Shown: positions 15,459 through 24,982, counted from the stretch's first letter. The stretch is 28,617 nucleotides of DNA from JAIBBG01 sp043748015 (GCA_043748015.1 JAYTOA010000180.1:1-28617), one strand, 5' to 3'. Made by a program: numbers and translations. Notes: generated from the sequence alone by a model not told the origin.

Positions 15459-16256
15459 CTATTTCGCGTTTCGTTTGCGGAGAATTTTTTCGAAGAGGTT
15501 TGGGAAAAATCTTCTGACTTTCAACCCGAGAATTTCTTTTCCACCAACGCCGAATTCTTTTTTTCCGGAGGCAACACCTTCGAGGATTTTTTGCGCGCAC
15601 AATTCAGGACTGATTCCTCCTGCCTGGTTGTTATCCATTTCTCCTGTGGGCTCACCTTTTTCATTGAACGCATGTCTGGAAATTTCTGTTGCAATGAGTC
15701 CTGGCATCACAATCGTGATAGCCAATCCCTTTTGTTCAGTTTCCATACGCATCGAATCGTAATATCCATGCAAGGCATGTTTAGTTGCTGCATAAGACGA
15801 TCGGAGATGAAATCCCCATTTGCCAAGCAAACTGGAAGTAATCACCAGATGTCCGCCACCGTTCGCGATCATTGATGTGGCTACAAGTCGGCTCAATAGA
15901 ATGTTTCCGAAAAAATTAATATCGAATATTTTTCTTGTCAATTCAGAGGTAGTCAACATCGTTTCACCACGCTGACTAATTCCCCCATTGTTGAAGAGGA
16001 TGTCGATTTTTTTATTGTTGCTTAAAGCTTCTTCAACAGCTTTTTTAACTTCGGATTCTACACCTTGATCAAAGGTTACAATCTCCACCAATTCCGGATT
16101 TGCACATTTTTGTTTGACAGTTTCGAGCACGTCTCTGCGTCGCGATGAGATGATCAATCGCGCGCCCAGTCGAGATAAAGCATACGTGATGTGCTCACCA
16201 ATGCCCGAACTCGCGCCCGTAACCCAAATTGTTTTGCCGGAATAGAATGACTTCAA
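15459..16256 (-). CDS. Short-chain dehydrogenase/reductase (DHRS7-like SDR)
   Basis: A 265-residue classical SDR. Cofactor motif TGASSGIG is at 13-20, NNGG at 89-92 in place of the usual NNAG, and the catalytic set is Ser141/142, Tyr155 and Lys159 (YAATK). The SSRRRD segment (37-42), rich in arginine, suggests NADP(H). The C-terminal part (PGLIATEISRHAFNEKGEP) and the overall outline resemble the DHRS7 group, which act on lipid-like carbonyl compounds; that assignment is tentative. The stop is 1 nt from the stop of the convergent VOC gene, with no room for a separate terminator. The gene is divergent from the response regulator, sharing a 143-nt intergenic region. Confidence 0.87.
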   Translation of the reverse strand: MKSFYSGKTIWVTGASSGIGEHITYALSRLGARLIISSRRRDVLETVKQKCANPELVEIVTFDQGVESEVKKAVEEALSNNKKIDILFNNGGISQRGETMLTTSELTRKIFDINFFGNILLSRLVATSMIANGGGHLVITSSLLGKWGFHLRSSYAATKHALHGYYDSMRMETEQKGLAITIVMPGLIATEISRHAFNEKGEPTGEMDNNQAGGISPELCAQKILEGVASGKKEFGVGGKEILGLKVRRFFPNLFEKILRKRNAK

Positions 16257-16399
16257 TGCTTTTGTTTTTAAGGGTGTGAAAGTGCGATGAAATTCTTCAT
16301 CTTGCGTACTTGGTTCGAAGACGCAATAATGCAGCCTTAACCTTGAGGTAACTTATTGTGCATTCCTTTGCAGAGCATTTAAGCCGAACAAATAGACTT

Positions 16400-17077
16400 A
16401 TGATCAAACAAAAGATCCTTCTTGTAGATGATGAAAGAGATATTCTCGAGCTCATCGCATTCAATCTTGAGAAGGAAGGGTATGAAGTTTTTACTGCAGA
16501 GAATGGGAAAAAAGGATTGGAAATGGCGAAGAAAGTTTCTCCTGACTTGGTGTTGCTTGATGTGATGATGCCGGAGATGGATGGAATGGAAACTTGCCGT
16601 TTGTTGAGAGAGGATCCACAGTTCAAAAATTTACTCATAGCATTTCTAACAGCTAGAAGTGAGGACTATAGCCAGATTGCGGGCTTTGACGCCGGCGCTG
16701 ACGATTATATTGCTAAGCCGATAAAACCACGTGTTCTCATTTCGCGCGTTAAAGCGCTTATGCGTCGGCTTTCGCATGTCGAAGAAGAATCATCCACAAT
16801 TGCACATGCGGGAATTGTCATCGATAAGGACAGATATGTTGTCATAAAAGATGATGTAGAATTGACTTTGCCTAAAAAGGAATTCGAACTATTGGCTTTG
16901 TTGGCTTCTGCTCCCGGCAGGGTTTTTACGCGTGACATCATCCTTTCCAGCGTTTGGGGAAATGATGTGATTGTGGGTGATCGAACTATTGATGTTCACA
17001 TACGGAAACTGCGAGAGAAGCTGGGTGATGATTGTTTTAAAACTATAAAAGGCGTAGGATATAAATTCGAACCGTGA
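16400..17077 (+). CDS. OmpR/PhoB-family response regulator
   Basis: A 225-residue DNA-binding response regulator. The ATG at 16400 gives the normal N-terminus MIKQKILLVDDE; an upstream in-frame ATG at 16358 would add 14 unlikely residues. The receiver domain (1-120) has the acidic pair Asp10/Asp11, phosphoacceptor Asp54 (LLDVMMPEMDG), the conserved threonine in FLTAR and the lysine in YIAKPI. The C-terminal domain (about 130-225) is the OmpR-type winged helix ending in RTIDVHIRKLREKLG and GVGYKFEP. It overlaps the sensor kinase gene by 4 nt, so the two form one system. A PhoB-like role in phosphate or envelope stress is possible but not shown by the context. Confidence 0.93.
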   Translation: MIKQKILLVDDERDILELIAFNLEKEGYEVFTAENGKKGLEMAKKVSPDLVLLDVMMPEMDGMETCRLLREDPQFKNLLIAFLTARSEDYSQIAGFDAGADDYIAKPIKPRVLISRVKALMRRLSHVEEESSTIAHAGIVIDKDRYVVIKDDVELTLPKKEFELLALLASAPGRVFTRDIILSSVWGNDVIVGDRTIDVHIRKLREKLGDDCFKTIKGVGYKFEP

Positions 17078-18126
17078 GTATTTTCACCTTACGAACACCA
17101 AGAAGCGTTGCTTTTGCCTCTGCGCTTTTGATCACTGGTTTACTCGCCGGTGCCTATTTCCTGTTGATTTACGCTTTGGAAAGAGAGTTTGAGTGGTTGT
17201 GGTTGCTACTTCTCGTTATTCTCGGATTGGGAATTTCCTATGGAATCATTTATTACTTCATCGAGCGATTTCTATATCACAAAGTGAAAATCATATACAA
17301 GACGATTCACTCTTTGAAAAGTCAGGGAGATAGTAAGCCGCGCATTCAAATGAGTTCTGACGTGTTGAGTGAAGTGAACAATCGCGTTGCGGATTGGGCG
17401 GATGAAAAAATTCGCGAGGTTAAGGAATTGAGAAGTGTAGAAAACTATCGCAAGGAATTTATTGGCAATCTCGCGCACGAGCTTAAAACACCTGTGTTCA
17501 ACATCCAGGGCTTCATTCACACTTTGCTCGACACAGAACTCACTGATGTTGAGTTGAACCGTAAATTCCTCACTCGCGCTGCTGTCAGTTGTGATCGACT
17601 TGCAGATTTGATTCAAGACCTCGATCAGATCACCAGTTTTGAAAGTGGAAATATTCCTCTGGAAATTACAAAGTTTGACGTGGTTGCACTCGCGAGAGAA
17701 GCCATCGAAATGCTGGAAGCAACAGCGCGCCAAAAGAATATCACATTGCGTTTGCGAAATGCAAACGAGAAATCTATCATGGTTGAAGCTGATGGCAAAC
17801 GCATCACTCAAGTGTTCATCAATCTGCTCATGAACAGCATCAGCTATGGGAAGGAAAATGGTGAAACAAGAATTCGTTTCTACGACATGGGTGATAATCT
17901 TTTGATAGAGATTGCGGATGACGGAATTGGAATAGCGATGGAACACCTGCCGCGAGTTTTCGAAAGATTTTATAGAGTGGATAAAAGCAGATCGCGCAAT
18001 GAAGGCGGCTCCGGTCTTGGACTTGCCATTTGCAAGCACATCATTGATAGCCACAATCAAAACATTTCTACACGCAGCACTGAGGAGGTGGGAAGTACTT
18101 TTGGATTTACGTTGAAAAAAGCGTGA
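17074..18126 (+). CDS. PhoR-like sensor histidine kinase
   Basis: A 350-residue membrane kinase. It begins with GTG at 17074 inside the stop of the response regulator (GTGA overlap). Two hydrophobic segments (about 12-33 and 39-62) are separated by only a few residues, so it has almost no periplasmic sensor region. The H-box NLAHELKTPVFNIQGF contains the phosphorylated His135. The ATPase domain has the N-box NLLMNSISYG, G1 DDGIGI, F-box FERFYRVD and G2 GGSGLGLAI. The lack of a sensing domain suggests it reads a signal within the membrane or through a partner protein. Its stop is 13 nt from the stop of the convergent hydrolase gene. Confidence 0.93.
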   Translation: MSIFTLRTPRSVAFASALLITGLLAGAYFLLIYALEREFEWLWLLLLVILGLGISYGIIYYFIERFLYHKVKIIYKTIHSLKSQGDSKPRIQMSSDVLSEVNNRVADWADEKIREVKELRSVENYRKEFIGNLAHELKTPVFNIQGFIHTLLDTELTDVELNRKFLTRAAVSCDRLADLIQDLDQITSFESGNIPLEITKFDVVALAREAIEMLEATARQKNITLRLRNANEKSIMVEADGKRITQVFINLLMNSISYGKENGETRIRFYDMGDNLLIEIADDGIGIAMEHLPRVFERFYRVDKSRSRNEGGSGLGLAICKHIIDSHNQNISTRSTEEVGSTFGFTLKKA

Positions 18127-18139
18127 GCACCGCTCTCAC

Positions 18140-18793
18140 TTACAATCCACTCCAATCATCTCTTACAAATACATTGTTCTTTTTTTCCTCGCCGATAGTT
18201 GTTTCAGGCCCGTGGCCCGGATAAACAACATAGTCATCAGCAAGCTTGTACAATTTTTTTTGAATGGAATTGACAAGATCACCAGCGTTGCAACCGGGAA
18301 GATCAACGCGTCCAACACTTCCTTTGAACAATACATCTCCACCTATCACCACTTTGTCTTCATGATGGATAAACACCACATGTCCTGGTGCGTGGCCTGG
18401 AAGAAAAAGTATATCAAGTGTCGTGTTGCCAAATTTTATTTGTTCACCTTCATCAATAAAATGATGTGGCAATGGCGACTCGCGATAAGGCACACCAAAC
18501 ATCGCACTCGATACCGGTCCGCGTTTCAAAGTTTCGATATCGAGTTTATGTGCATACAATTCAATGCCGAATTTTTCGCATGATGAAGCGTTGCCCAGAA
18601 TGTGGTCTATGTGACAATGTGTATTCAAAACCATCTTTGGGGCAAGTCCGTTTTCCTGCAAAAAGTCAAACAGAATGCGGTCTTCATCGTCATCGGTCAT
18701 GCCGGGATCTATGATCACACATTCGCGTGATTCATCGTAAAGCACATAGGTGTTTTCTGAAAATGGGTTGAAAGTAAATTGAGCGATATGCAT
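18140..18793 (-). CDS. Metallo-beta-lactamase-fold hydrolase, glyoxalase II-like
   Basis: A 217-residue cytoplasmic hydrolase. All seven metal ligands of the glyoxalase II group are in place: THCHIDH gives His59, His61, Asp63 and His64; His134 is in LPGHAPGH, Asp153 in GGDVLF, and His194 in YPGHGPET. The protein stops soon after the last ligand and lacks the longer C-terminal substrate domain of true hydroxyacylglutathione hydrolases, so it belongs to the short group often annotated as YcbL-like. It would hydrolyse a thioester or a related bond using zinc or iron. There is no signal peptide. Confidence 0.88.
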   Translation of the reverse strand: MHIAQFTFNPFSENTYVLYDESRECVIIDPGMTDDDEDRILFDFLQENGLAPKMVLNTHCHIDHILGNASSCEKFGIELYAHKLDIETLKRGPVSSAMFGVPYRESPLPHHFIDEGEQIKFGNTTLDILFLPGHAPGHVVFIHHEDKVVIGGDVLFKGSVGRVDLPGCNAGDLVNSIQKKLYKLADDYVVYPGHGPETTIGEEKKNNVFVRDDWSGL

Positions 18794-18942
18794 ATGCCGT
18801 AGTTTGATGGTGCGAAGTAAGGCATCAGTCTGTCAACAAAAAAATCATCAATAATTGCAAATCTTGACATGGCTTTTCAGCGAAATTTTTGGCAATAATT
18901 CAAAAGTGTTTGGGTTAACTTAGCCGTTCTCAAATTGTATTG

Positions 18943-21900
18943 ATGGTATTTACTCTGAAAAGGCTGGTTCCGTTGGTTTTGCTGCTAGGCGTTCAAGCGG
19001 CTTCCGGTCAGTTTTACCAAGGTACCAATATGGATTTTGGAAAGAACCGCGTTCAGTACCGTGATTTCACTTGGTTCTATTATCCCTCCGTAAACTTCGA
19101 AGTATACTACTACATCGGTGGAGAGCCATTGGCGCAGTACACGCTGATGGCATGCGAGAAGAATCTTGTTGAGATGGAAAAATTCTTCGACTACAATTTG
19201 GACGACAAGGTGCAGGTATTGTCTTATCTCAATCAAGGTGAATTCCGACAGAGCAATATTGGACTTGGCGATGAGCAATTCAATATCGGTGGCTCCGCGA
19301 AAATTCTAGGAACGAAGATGTTCACTTACTATGAAGGAAGTCATGCACTTCTTGATAAGCAAATCCGAGAGAACATTGCGAAAGTTTTGTTCTCTCAGTT
19401 AATGTATGGCGGTGACTGGAAAGATGTATTGAAGAGTTCAACATTGCTTTCTGTTCCGAAGTGGTATGAAGATGGAATTATTGCATTCGCAGCAATTGGC
19501 GCTACAAATGAAAGCAGCACGTTTGTGAAGGACATTGTTAAGGCCGGTAAATTCAAAAGTTTTAATCAACTGGAAGGCATAGAATCCAAACTCGCCGGCC
19601 AGGCTTTCTGGAATTATATCGCAGAGGTTTACGGTCAGAATGTGATTCCGAATGTTATCTATATGTCGCAAGCGAGCCGCAATATTGAAAGCGGATTTTT
19701 ATATGTTCTTGGTTTGACGTTGGAAGAACTCACCAATGATTTTATCAAGTTTTACAAGGAAAAAGCCGCCTCCAATAGACAGGAAGTATTGCCTTCGGAT
19801 TTGAAAGCACCTGATGGGAATGACAAAGAGGCAATGCGCAAATGGAAAAAATCGCAAAAGCTGCTAGGCACGATCAAGGTGAAGTACAAAAGAGATTACG
19901 CATACTCTCAGTTCAGTTTATCACCGGATGGAAAGTATATAGCATACGTCACCAACGAATTGGGGCAATACCGGATTTGGCTTTATGATGTAGCATTGAA
20001 AAAAAAGAAGTGCATTCTCAAGCGTGATCATAAACTGGAGCGCATTGTAGATGAAAGTTTCCCCGTGCTGGCGTGGCATCCGTCGAGTAGTATTCTCACA
20101 TATGTTTACGAAAGAAGGTCGAACGCATGGCTCGGCAATTATTCACTCGAAGAAAAAAAGCATCGTGTAAAGGAACTTTTTCTAATTGAAAAAGTGATCG
20201 AAATGAGCTATAGTCCAGATGGGAAGCGCATGGTGTTGAGTGGCGTAAACAGAGGGCAGACTGATCTTTATCTCTATCAGGTTATCGGAAATAATCAGGA
20301 GCAACTTACGCGCGATATTTGGGATGACATGCATCCGGAATTTATTGACGGCGGCCGTCGGATCATTTTTACGTCTGACAGAATGGATGATACCCTTCGC
20401 ACAGAAGTGCCGCTTGACGTATATCCACATGAAAAGGACGTCTTCATATTCGATGTAGAAAACAGATCGAAAATTCTAAGTCGCGTTACAAACACGAAAG
20501 GAATTGATGAAGATTTTGCATCCGGTTATTCAGATAAACACTATACCTATTTAGCGAACAACAACGGTTATTTCAACCGCTATCTCGCTACAGTAGACAG
20601 CGCTATCAGCGCAATTGACACAACAATACACTATCGTTATTTTACCTTGACGAATCAGTTGTCCTCATTTCAACGTGATACACGTGACTACGAATTTGAT
20701 GAAGGCAGTGGGATGTATCTCACCAATTTTCACAAACGTAATCGTCCATGGGTGCACATCGGCGAGCGCACGCAAGATGTTGGTGCGCGAGTTGAAAATT
20801 CTCCTTTTGGCAATGAAACGAATCCACTTGCAACGCAAACAGCGAGTGAATTAAAGTTGTCCGCTGATTCATTGAAAGCTGGTGAAGTAGATATCAGTTC
20901 TTATGTTTTTGAAGATGAGAGGAAGAACTATACCTACGAAAAGGAATCAGTAAAAGTCCAGGAAATTGGAAATTCTGTTACTGCGAAGTCGGATAGCATT
21001 GTGCCTTTTGTGTTGCCACGACCAAGAAATTATCGACTCAATTTCGCTGCCGACAAAGCAGTTTTTCTTCAGGCCGGTAATAGCTTTTTGAATCCGGTGT
21101 ATCAGAATTTTACAGGTGAGCCCTCGAGTATTACGCCTGGACTGTCATTCTTCAATCAGTTTGGAATTTCTGATCTTTTCGAAGATTATAAAATTATCGG
21201 CGGCTTCAGATCGAATCTTACTTTGAACAATTTGGAGTATGGAATCAGCTTCGAAAAATTGAATGACCGTCTTGACAAGAAATTAGTTTTTTCAAGACAG
21301 TCACAATCTGTCCAGAGTGGATACAACATTTATAAAATTCAGAGCAATGACGTGGCTTACAGCATACGTTATCCTCTCAGTGAAGTGAGCAGTATTCGTT
21401 TCAGAGTTGACTATAGAATAGATAGAATAGTACATCAATCAAATGACCTTGTTAGCCTTGCTTCACCAAATGTGACAGAGATGAATGTGGCCATGAAGGT
21501 TGAATACATTTTTGACAATGTCATCAACAAGGGACTCAATCTCTACAACGGCTTCAGATTTAAGTCGTGGGTTGAGCGATATCAGCAACCGGAGCTATCC
21601 ATGAAGACAGATTTGAATGCAGTTGGATTTGATGGTAGATATTATAAGCGAATACATCGTTCCATGATTGCAGCTTTCCGATTTGCGGGAACATCTTCTT
21701 TTGGCTCGCGCAAAGTCATGAATTATTTCGGTGGAGTTGACAACTGGATGTTTCAGCGCGTAGATGAAAGCACCCCGATCAGCAGAACGGAGCCTTATCG
21801 ATTCCAGTCATTTGTTGGACCCGTTCGAGGTTTTTATGTGAACGCAAGAAATGGCAATTCAGCTGTTGTATTGAATGCCGAAGTGAGATGGCCCATATTT

Positions 21901-22215
21901 AAATACCTATTCAATAAACCAATCAAGAGCGACTTCATCGAGAATTTCCAGGTGATTTCATTCCTTGATGCCGGAAGCGCATGGACCGGATGGAATCCAT
22001 ATTCAGACGAAAATCTGTTCAACAGAACAATCGACATTCAATCGCCAATCACAGTAACTATATCTAATAATCGTGAGCCAATTGTATACGGCTACGGTTT
22101 CGGAATCCGCTCTCGCTTATTAGGCTATTTCGTACGCGCTGATTGGGCTTGGGGAATTGATGATGGTAGACTTTTGGATCGGGTATTCTATCTTTCTCTC
22201 AATCTGGATTTCTAA
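18943..22215 (+). CDS. Degenerate peptidase–TolB propeller–outer-membrane barrel protein
   Basis: A 1090-residue exported protein; I use ATG 18943 rather than the TTG just before it. The signal peptide ends near AASGQ. Residues about 25-290 resemble a gluzincin peptidase domain, but the place of the HExxH motif reads RENIAK (142-147) and the WxxEG place reads WYEDG, so the zinc ligands appear lost. About 310-560 is a TolB/DPP IV-like propeller with repeats such as LSPDGKYIAYVT, YSPDGKRMVLSG and IFTSDR. After a linker (about 570-720) the last 370 residues look like a BamA/D15-type barrel, ending in the aromatic LSLNLDF. It probably sits in the outer membrane with its propeller in the periplasm. 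The function is unknown. Confidence 0.8.
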   Translation: MVFTLKRLVPLVLLLGVQAASGQFYQGTNMDFGKNRVQYRDFTWFYYPSVNFEVYYYIGGEPLAQYTLMACEKNLVEMEKFFDYNLDDKVQVLSYLNQGEFRQSNIGLGDEQFNIGGSAKILGTKMFTYYEGSHALLDKQIRENIAKVLFSQLMYGGDWKDVLKSSTLLSVPKWYEDGIIAFAAIGATNESSTFVKDIVKAGKFKSFNQLEGIESKLAGQAFWNYIAEVYGQNVIPNVIYMSQASRNIESGFLYVLGLTLEELTNDFIKFYKEKAASNRQEVLPSDLKAPDGNDKEAMRKWKKSQKLLGTIKVKYKRDYAYSQFSLSPDGKYIAYVTNELGQYRIWLYDVALKKKKCILKRDHKLERIVDESFPVLAWHPSSSILTYVYERRSNAWLGNYSLEEKKHRVKELFLIEKVIEMSYSPDGKRMVLSGVNRGQTDLYLYQVIGNNQEQLTRDIWDDMHPEFIDGGRRIIFTSDRMDDTLRTEVPLDVYPHEKDVFIFDVENRSKILSRVTNTKGIDEDFASGYSDKHYTYLANNNGYFNRYLATVDSAISAIDTTIHYRYFTLTNQLSSFQRDTRDYEFDEGSGMYLTNFHKRNRPWVHIGERTQDVGARVENSPFGNETNPLATQTASELKLSADSLKAGEVDISSYVFEDERKNYTYEKESVKVQEIGNSVTAKSDSIVPFVLPRPRNYRLNFAADKAVFLQAGNSFLNPVYQNFTGEPSSITPGLSFFNQFGISDLFEDYKIIGGFRSNLTLNNLEYGISFEKLNDRLDKKLVFSRQSQSVQSGYNIYKIQSNDVAYSIRYPLSEVSSIRFRVDYRIDRIVHQSNDLVSLASPNVTEMNVAMKVEYIFDNVINKGLNLYNGFRFKSWVERYQQPELSMKTDLNAVGFDGRYYKRIHRSMIAAFRFAGTSSFGSRKVMNYFGGVDNWMFQRVDESTPISRTEPYRFQSFVGPVRGFYVNARNGNSAVVLNAEVRWPIFKYLFNKPIKSDFIENFQVISFLDAGSAWTGWNPYSDENLFNRTIDIQSPITVTISNNREPIVYGYGFGIRSRLLGYFVRADWAWGIDDGRLLDRVFYLSLNLDF

Positions 22216-22242
22216 ATTCCAACGTCGAATTTTATTATGCAA

Positions 22243-23289
22243 TTATTGATTGTAAATCACTTGTATCAAAGTTTGTCCTACTGCTTTGAGCGTGTTTTTG
22301 TCGATAATCTCCATGTTGTCTTTGTGGGTATGGTGGTATGATCCGAATTGATATCCACCCATACCCATCGCCCAGGTTTGTGGTTTGGTGTCGATGATAT
22401 CAATACAACGCAATCCGCTTCTGTTGATCATTACATGATCGTCAATCACGCCTTGCACTTCCTGATCATTAAATAGTGAGCCGTGCCCGAGTTTCGCAGC
22501 AGTATTCCAAACAAGCGTCAACACATCAGGTGCGATATCCACCGAATGTTTCTCCTTGTTGAATTGAGCATCACCCGAGCCTACCATATCGAGCAAAATT
22601 CCAAAACGCGGATTGTAATTCGCGACGTGCTTGTTGTTCGCCCAATGTTGTGAACCAAGACACCAAGACGTTATAAAGTTTGGATTGAGTACTTCTGTTT
22701 GGTTTTCATCTATGAACTCTGGAGTGCCATAATCTTCCGCGTCAAAGAAAATTATATCAATGCCGATTGTTGCTGGAGTCATTTGAATCAGCCGAGCCAC
22801 TTCCAACAAAACACCAACACCACTTGCTCCATCATTCGCTCCATCGATGGGTTTTCTCCATTTGTTTTTATCAGCGTCTTTATCAGCAAATGGTCTTGTA
22901 TCCCAATGCGCGCAAAGCAACACACGACTTTTCTTTTCCGGATTGAATGACGCAATGATGTTGCGCGCATTCAACGGCGTGCCGTCAAACGCTTTGAGAA
23001 TTGTTTTTTGTTCAATCACCGTTGCACCAAAAGATTTCATGGTTGATGTCAACCAATCACCGCATGCAAGGTGTTGTTTAGAGTTGGGTACGCGTGGACC
23101 AAAATTGACTTGTTGCTGCACAAAGTTGTACGCAGAGTCGGCGGAAAATTCGGGAGGAACTACTTCTGCTTTTTTTTGCACAGGTGGTTTCTCTACTTTC
23201 GGTGGCTTGTCATTATTACAACTCACATACGCAATGGAAACCACCATGAGCGACAGCAACACTACAGCAACAATTTGTTTCGATTTCAT
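22243..23289 (-). CDS. M28 lipoprotein, glutaminyl-peptide cyclotransferase-like
   Basis: A 348-residue exported protein of the M28 family in its glutaminyl cyclase branch, which turns N-terminal glutamine into pyroglutamate. ATG 23289 is preferred over the upstream TTG at 23298. The N-terminus MKSKQIVAVVLLSLMVVSIA precedes Cys24 (YVSC), a plausible but atypical lipobox, followed by a proline- and lysine-rich linker. Metal and catalytic residues: His128 and Asp130 (LCAHWDTRP), Asp153 (GANDGASG), Glu185 (FFDAEDYG), Asp234 (LLDMVGSGD) and His322 (YHHTHKDN). The single-zinc cyclase and two-zinc peptidase arrangements are hard to separate by eye. T9SS cargo in Bacteroidota often starts with pyroglutamate, and signal peptides here end A-Q, so a role in capping those proteins fits. 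Confidence 0.82.
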   Translation of the reverse strand: MKSKQIVAVVLLSLMVVSIAYVSCNNDKPPKVEKPPVQKKAEVVPPEFSADSAYNFVQQQVNFGPRVPNSKQHLACGDWLTSTMKSFGATVIEQKTILKAFDGTPLNARNIIASFNPEKKSRVLLCAHWDTRPFADKDADKNKWRKPIDGANDGASGVGVLLEVARLIQMTPATIGIDIIFFDAEDYGTPEFIDENQTEVLNPNFITSWCLGSQHWANNKHVANYNPRFGILLDMVGSGDAQFNKEKHSVDIAPDVLTLVWNTAAKLGHGSLFNDQEVQGVIDDHVMINRSGLRCIDIIDTKPQTWAMGMGGYQFGSYHHTHKDNMEIIDKNTLKAVGQTLIQVIYNQ

Positions 23290-23351
23290 AATTCCCAAAG
23301 TTCTACTTGCTAAAATAAATTCCGTCTACTCTCACTCTCAAACTTACTCTG

Positions 23352-24821
23352 TTATTCTTCGTGGCTCCACTTCACGCCGTCTTTCGTGTCTTTGATCTCA
23401 ACGTTAATTTCCGCCAAAGCATCACGCAATTTGTCTGATGTTGCATAGTCCTTATTCGCTCGCGCATCAGCTCGCATTTTGATGATCATTTCCATGAGCG
23501 ATTCAGCAAGTTTCGATTTTTCGCCAGTTTCCTCAAGCTGTAATCCCATCACACGATAGAAAAAATCATGAAATGTCAAACGAAGTTCATCAATGTTTTC
23601 TTGCGTTAATGTGATCGTTCCTTCTTTTGCAGAATTAATCGCGCGTACTGCATCGAAGAGATGTGATATCAAAATAGGTGTATTGAAATCATCATTCATC
23701 GCAACAAAACATTCATTGCGCAATTGAGTTGTGTTGTATCCGCTGGAGTGTGAAGGCGTCAGAGATTCCAATGTGCGAATTGCCGCCATCATCCTGCGAT
23801 AACCTTTCTCTGCCGCCTGAAGTGCTTCATTGCTGAAGTCGAGCGTGCTTGCATAATGTCCCATCAAAAAGAAGAAGCGCACCGTCATCGGAGAATAGCC
23901 ACGATCCAATAGTTTGTGATTTCCTGTTACGAGTTCTTCCGGCGTAAAACCATTGCCCTCACTCTTCGCCATTTTTTTTCCATTCACTGTGAGCATATTT
24001 CCATGCATCCAGTATCGAACAGGTTCATGACCTGTAGCACCAACATTCTGTGCAATTTCACATTCATGATGTGGAAATTTCAAATCCATTCCACCACCGT
24101 GAATATCGAATTCCTTGCCGAGGTATTTCGTACTCATCACCGAGCATTCGATGTGCCATCCCGGAAAACCTTCACCCCACGGGCTATTCCACTTCATCAG
24201 GTGTTCCGATTCTGCTTTTTTCCAAAGCGCAAAATCAAGTGCATCTGTTTTTTCATCTTGTCCGTCTAGATCGCGCGTATTCGCATAAAGATCATCAATC
24301 ACACGTCCGGATAGTTTTCCGTAGTTGTATTTCTCACTGAATTTTCTAACGTTGAAATAGACTGAACCGTTGCTTTCATAGGCATAACCGTTTTTGATAA
24401 TGTCTTGGATCATCTCAATCTGCTCAATGATGTGTGCGGTAGCCGTAGGTTCTATCGAAGGATTCTCGATATTGAAAAGGCGCATTACGTCGTGAAAGCC
24501 ATTTGTATAACGCTGAACCACTTCCATAGGCTCCAGGTTTTCAAGCTTTGCACGCTTCGCAATTTTATCTTCACCATCATCACTGTCTCCTGTCAGGTGA
24601 CCCACATCGGTGATGTTGCGCACATAGCGGACTTTATATCCAATGAAACTCAGATAGCGATTCACCAAATCAAACGTCATGAATGTGCGCACATTGCCCA
24701 GATGCACATCGCTGTAAACGGTAGGTCCGCATACATATAGACCAACGTGTCCCTCAACGATTGGAACAAATTTTTCCTTCTCTCTCTTCAGACTATTATA
24801 AATGACAAGATTCTGTTGCAT
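23352..24821 (-). CDS. cysS: Cysteinyl-tRNA synthetase
   Basis: A 489-residue class I aminoacyl-tRNA synthetase that charges tRNA-Cys. ATG 24821 gives the usual start MQQNLVIYNS; an earlier ATG at 24845 would add eight residues. The HIGH motif reads HLGN (40-43) after CGPTVYSDV, and the KMSKS motif reads KMAKS (283-287). Zinc ligands fit the Escherichia coli pattern: Cys31, Cys226 (GWHIECS), His251 and Glu255 (HHECE), with the same spacings of 25 and 4 residues. The C-terminal anticodon-binding helical region (about 320-489) is complete, ending in KDGVKWSHEE. A housekeeping gene; it confirms that this part of the window is chromosomal core. Confidence 0.97.
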   Translation of the reverse strand: MQQNLVIYNSLKREKEKFVPIVEGHVGLYVCGPTVYSDVHLGNVRTFMTFDLVNRYLSFIGYKVRYVRNITDVGHLTGDSDDGEDKIAKRAKLENLEPMEVVQRYTNGFHDVMRLFNIENPSIEPTATAHIIEQIEMIQDIIKNGYAYESNGSVYFNVRKFSEKYNYGKLSGRVIDDLYANTRDLDGQDEKTDALDFALWKKAESEHLMKWNSPWGEGFPGWHIECSVMSTKYLGKEFDIHGGGMDLKFPHHECEIAQNVGATGHEPVRYWMHGNMLTVNGKKMAKSEGNGFTPEELVTGNHKLLDRGYSPMTVRFFFLMGHYASTLDFSNEALQAAEKGYRRMMAAIRTLESLTPSHSSGYNTTQLRNECFVAMNDDFNTPILISHLFDAVRAINSAKEGTITLTQENIDELRLTFHDFFYRVMGLQLEETGEKSKLAESLMEMIIKMRADARANKDYATSDKLRDALAEINVEIKDTKDGVKWSHEE

Positions 24822-24982
24822 ACCGCAAAGAAAAGAAGAGGTCAAGGTTGTATGGGGAAAAAGAAAAGTGTTTTCAAGAAAATTATCAAGAGGGGGAAGA
24901 GGATTTCAGGAATGTAGGATTAGGGGATTATAGGGTGAGTTTTCTATTCAAGTTGGTTCAAAATCAGATTTACAATGGATGA

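Noticed and set aside
17272..18060. A 262-codon open frame on the minus strand inside the sensor kinase gene
   Set aside because: It lies opposite the H, N, G and F boxes of a clear kinase, has no family motifs, and is a codon-pattern shadow.
22847..23395. A 182-codon plus-strand frame spanning the M28 lipoprotein start and the end of cysS
   Set aside because: It crosses two real genes on the opposite strand and has no signal peptide or domain of its own.
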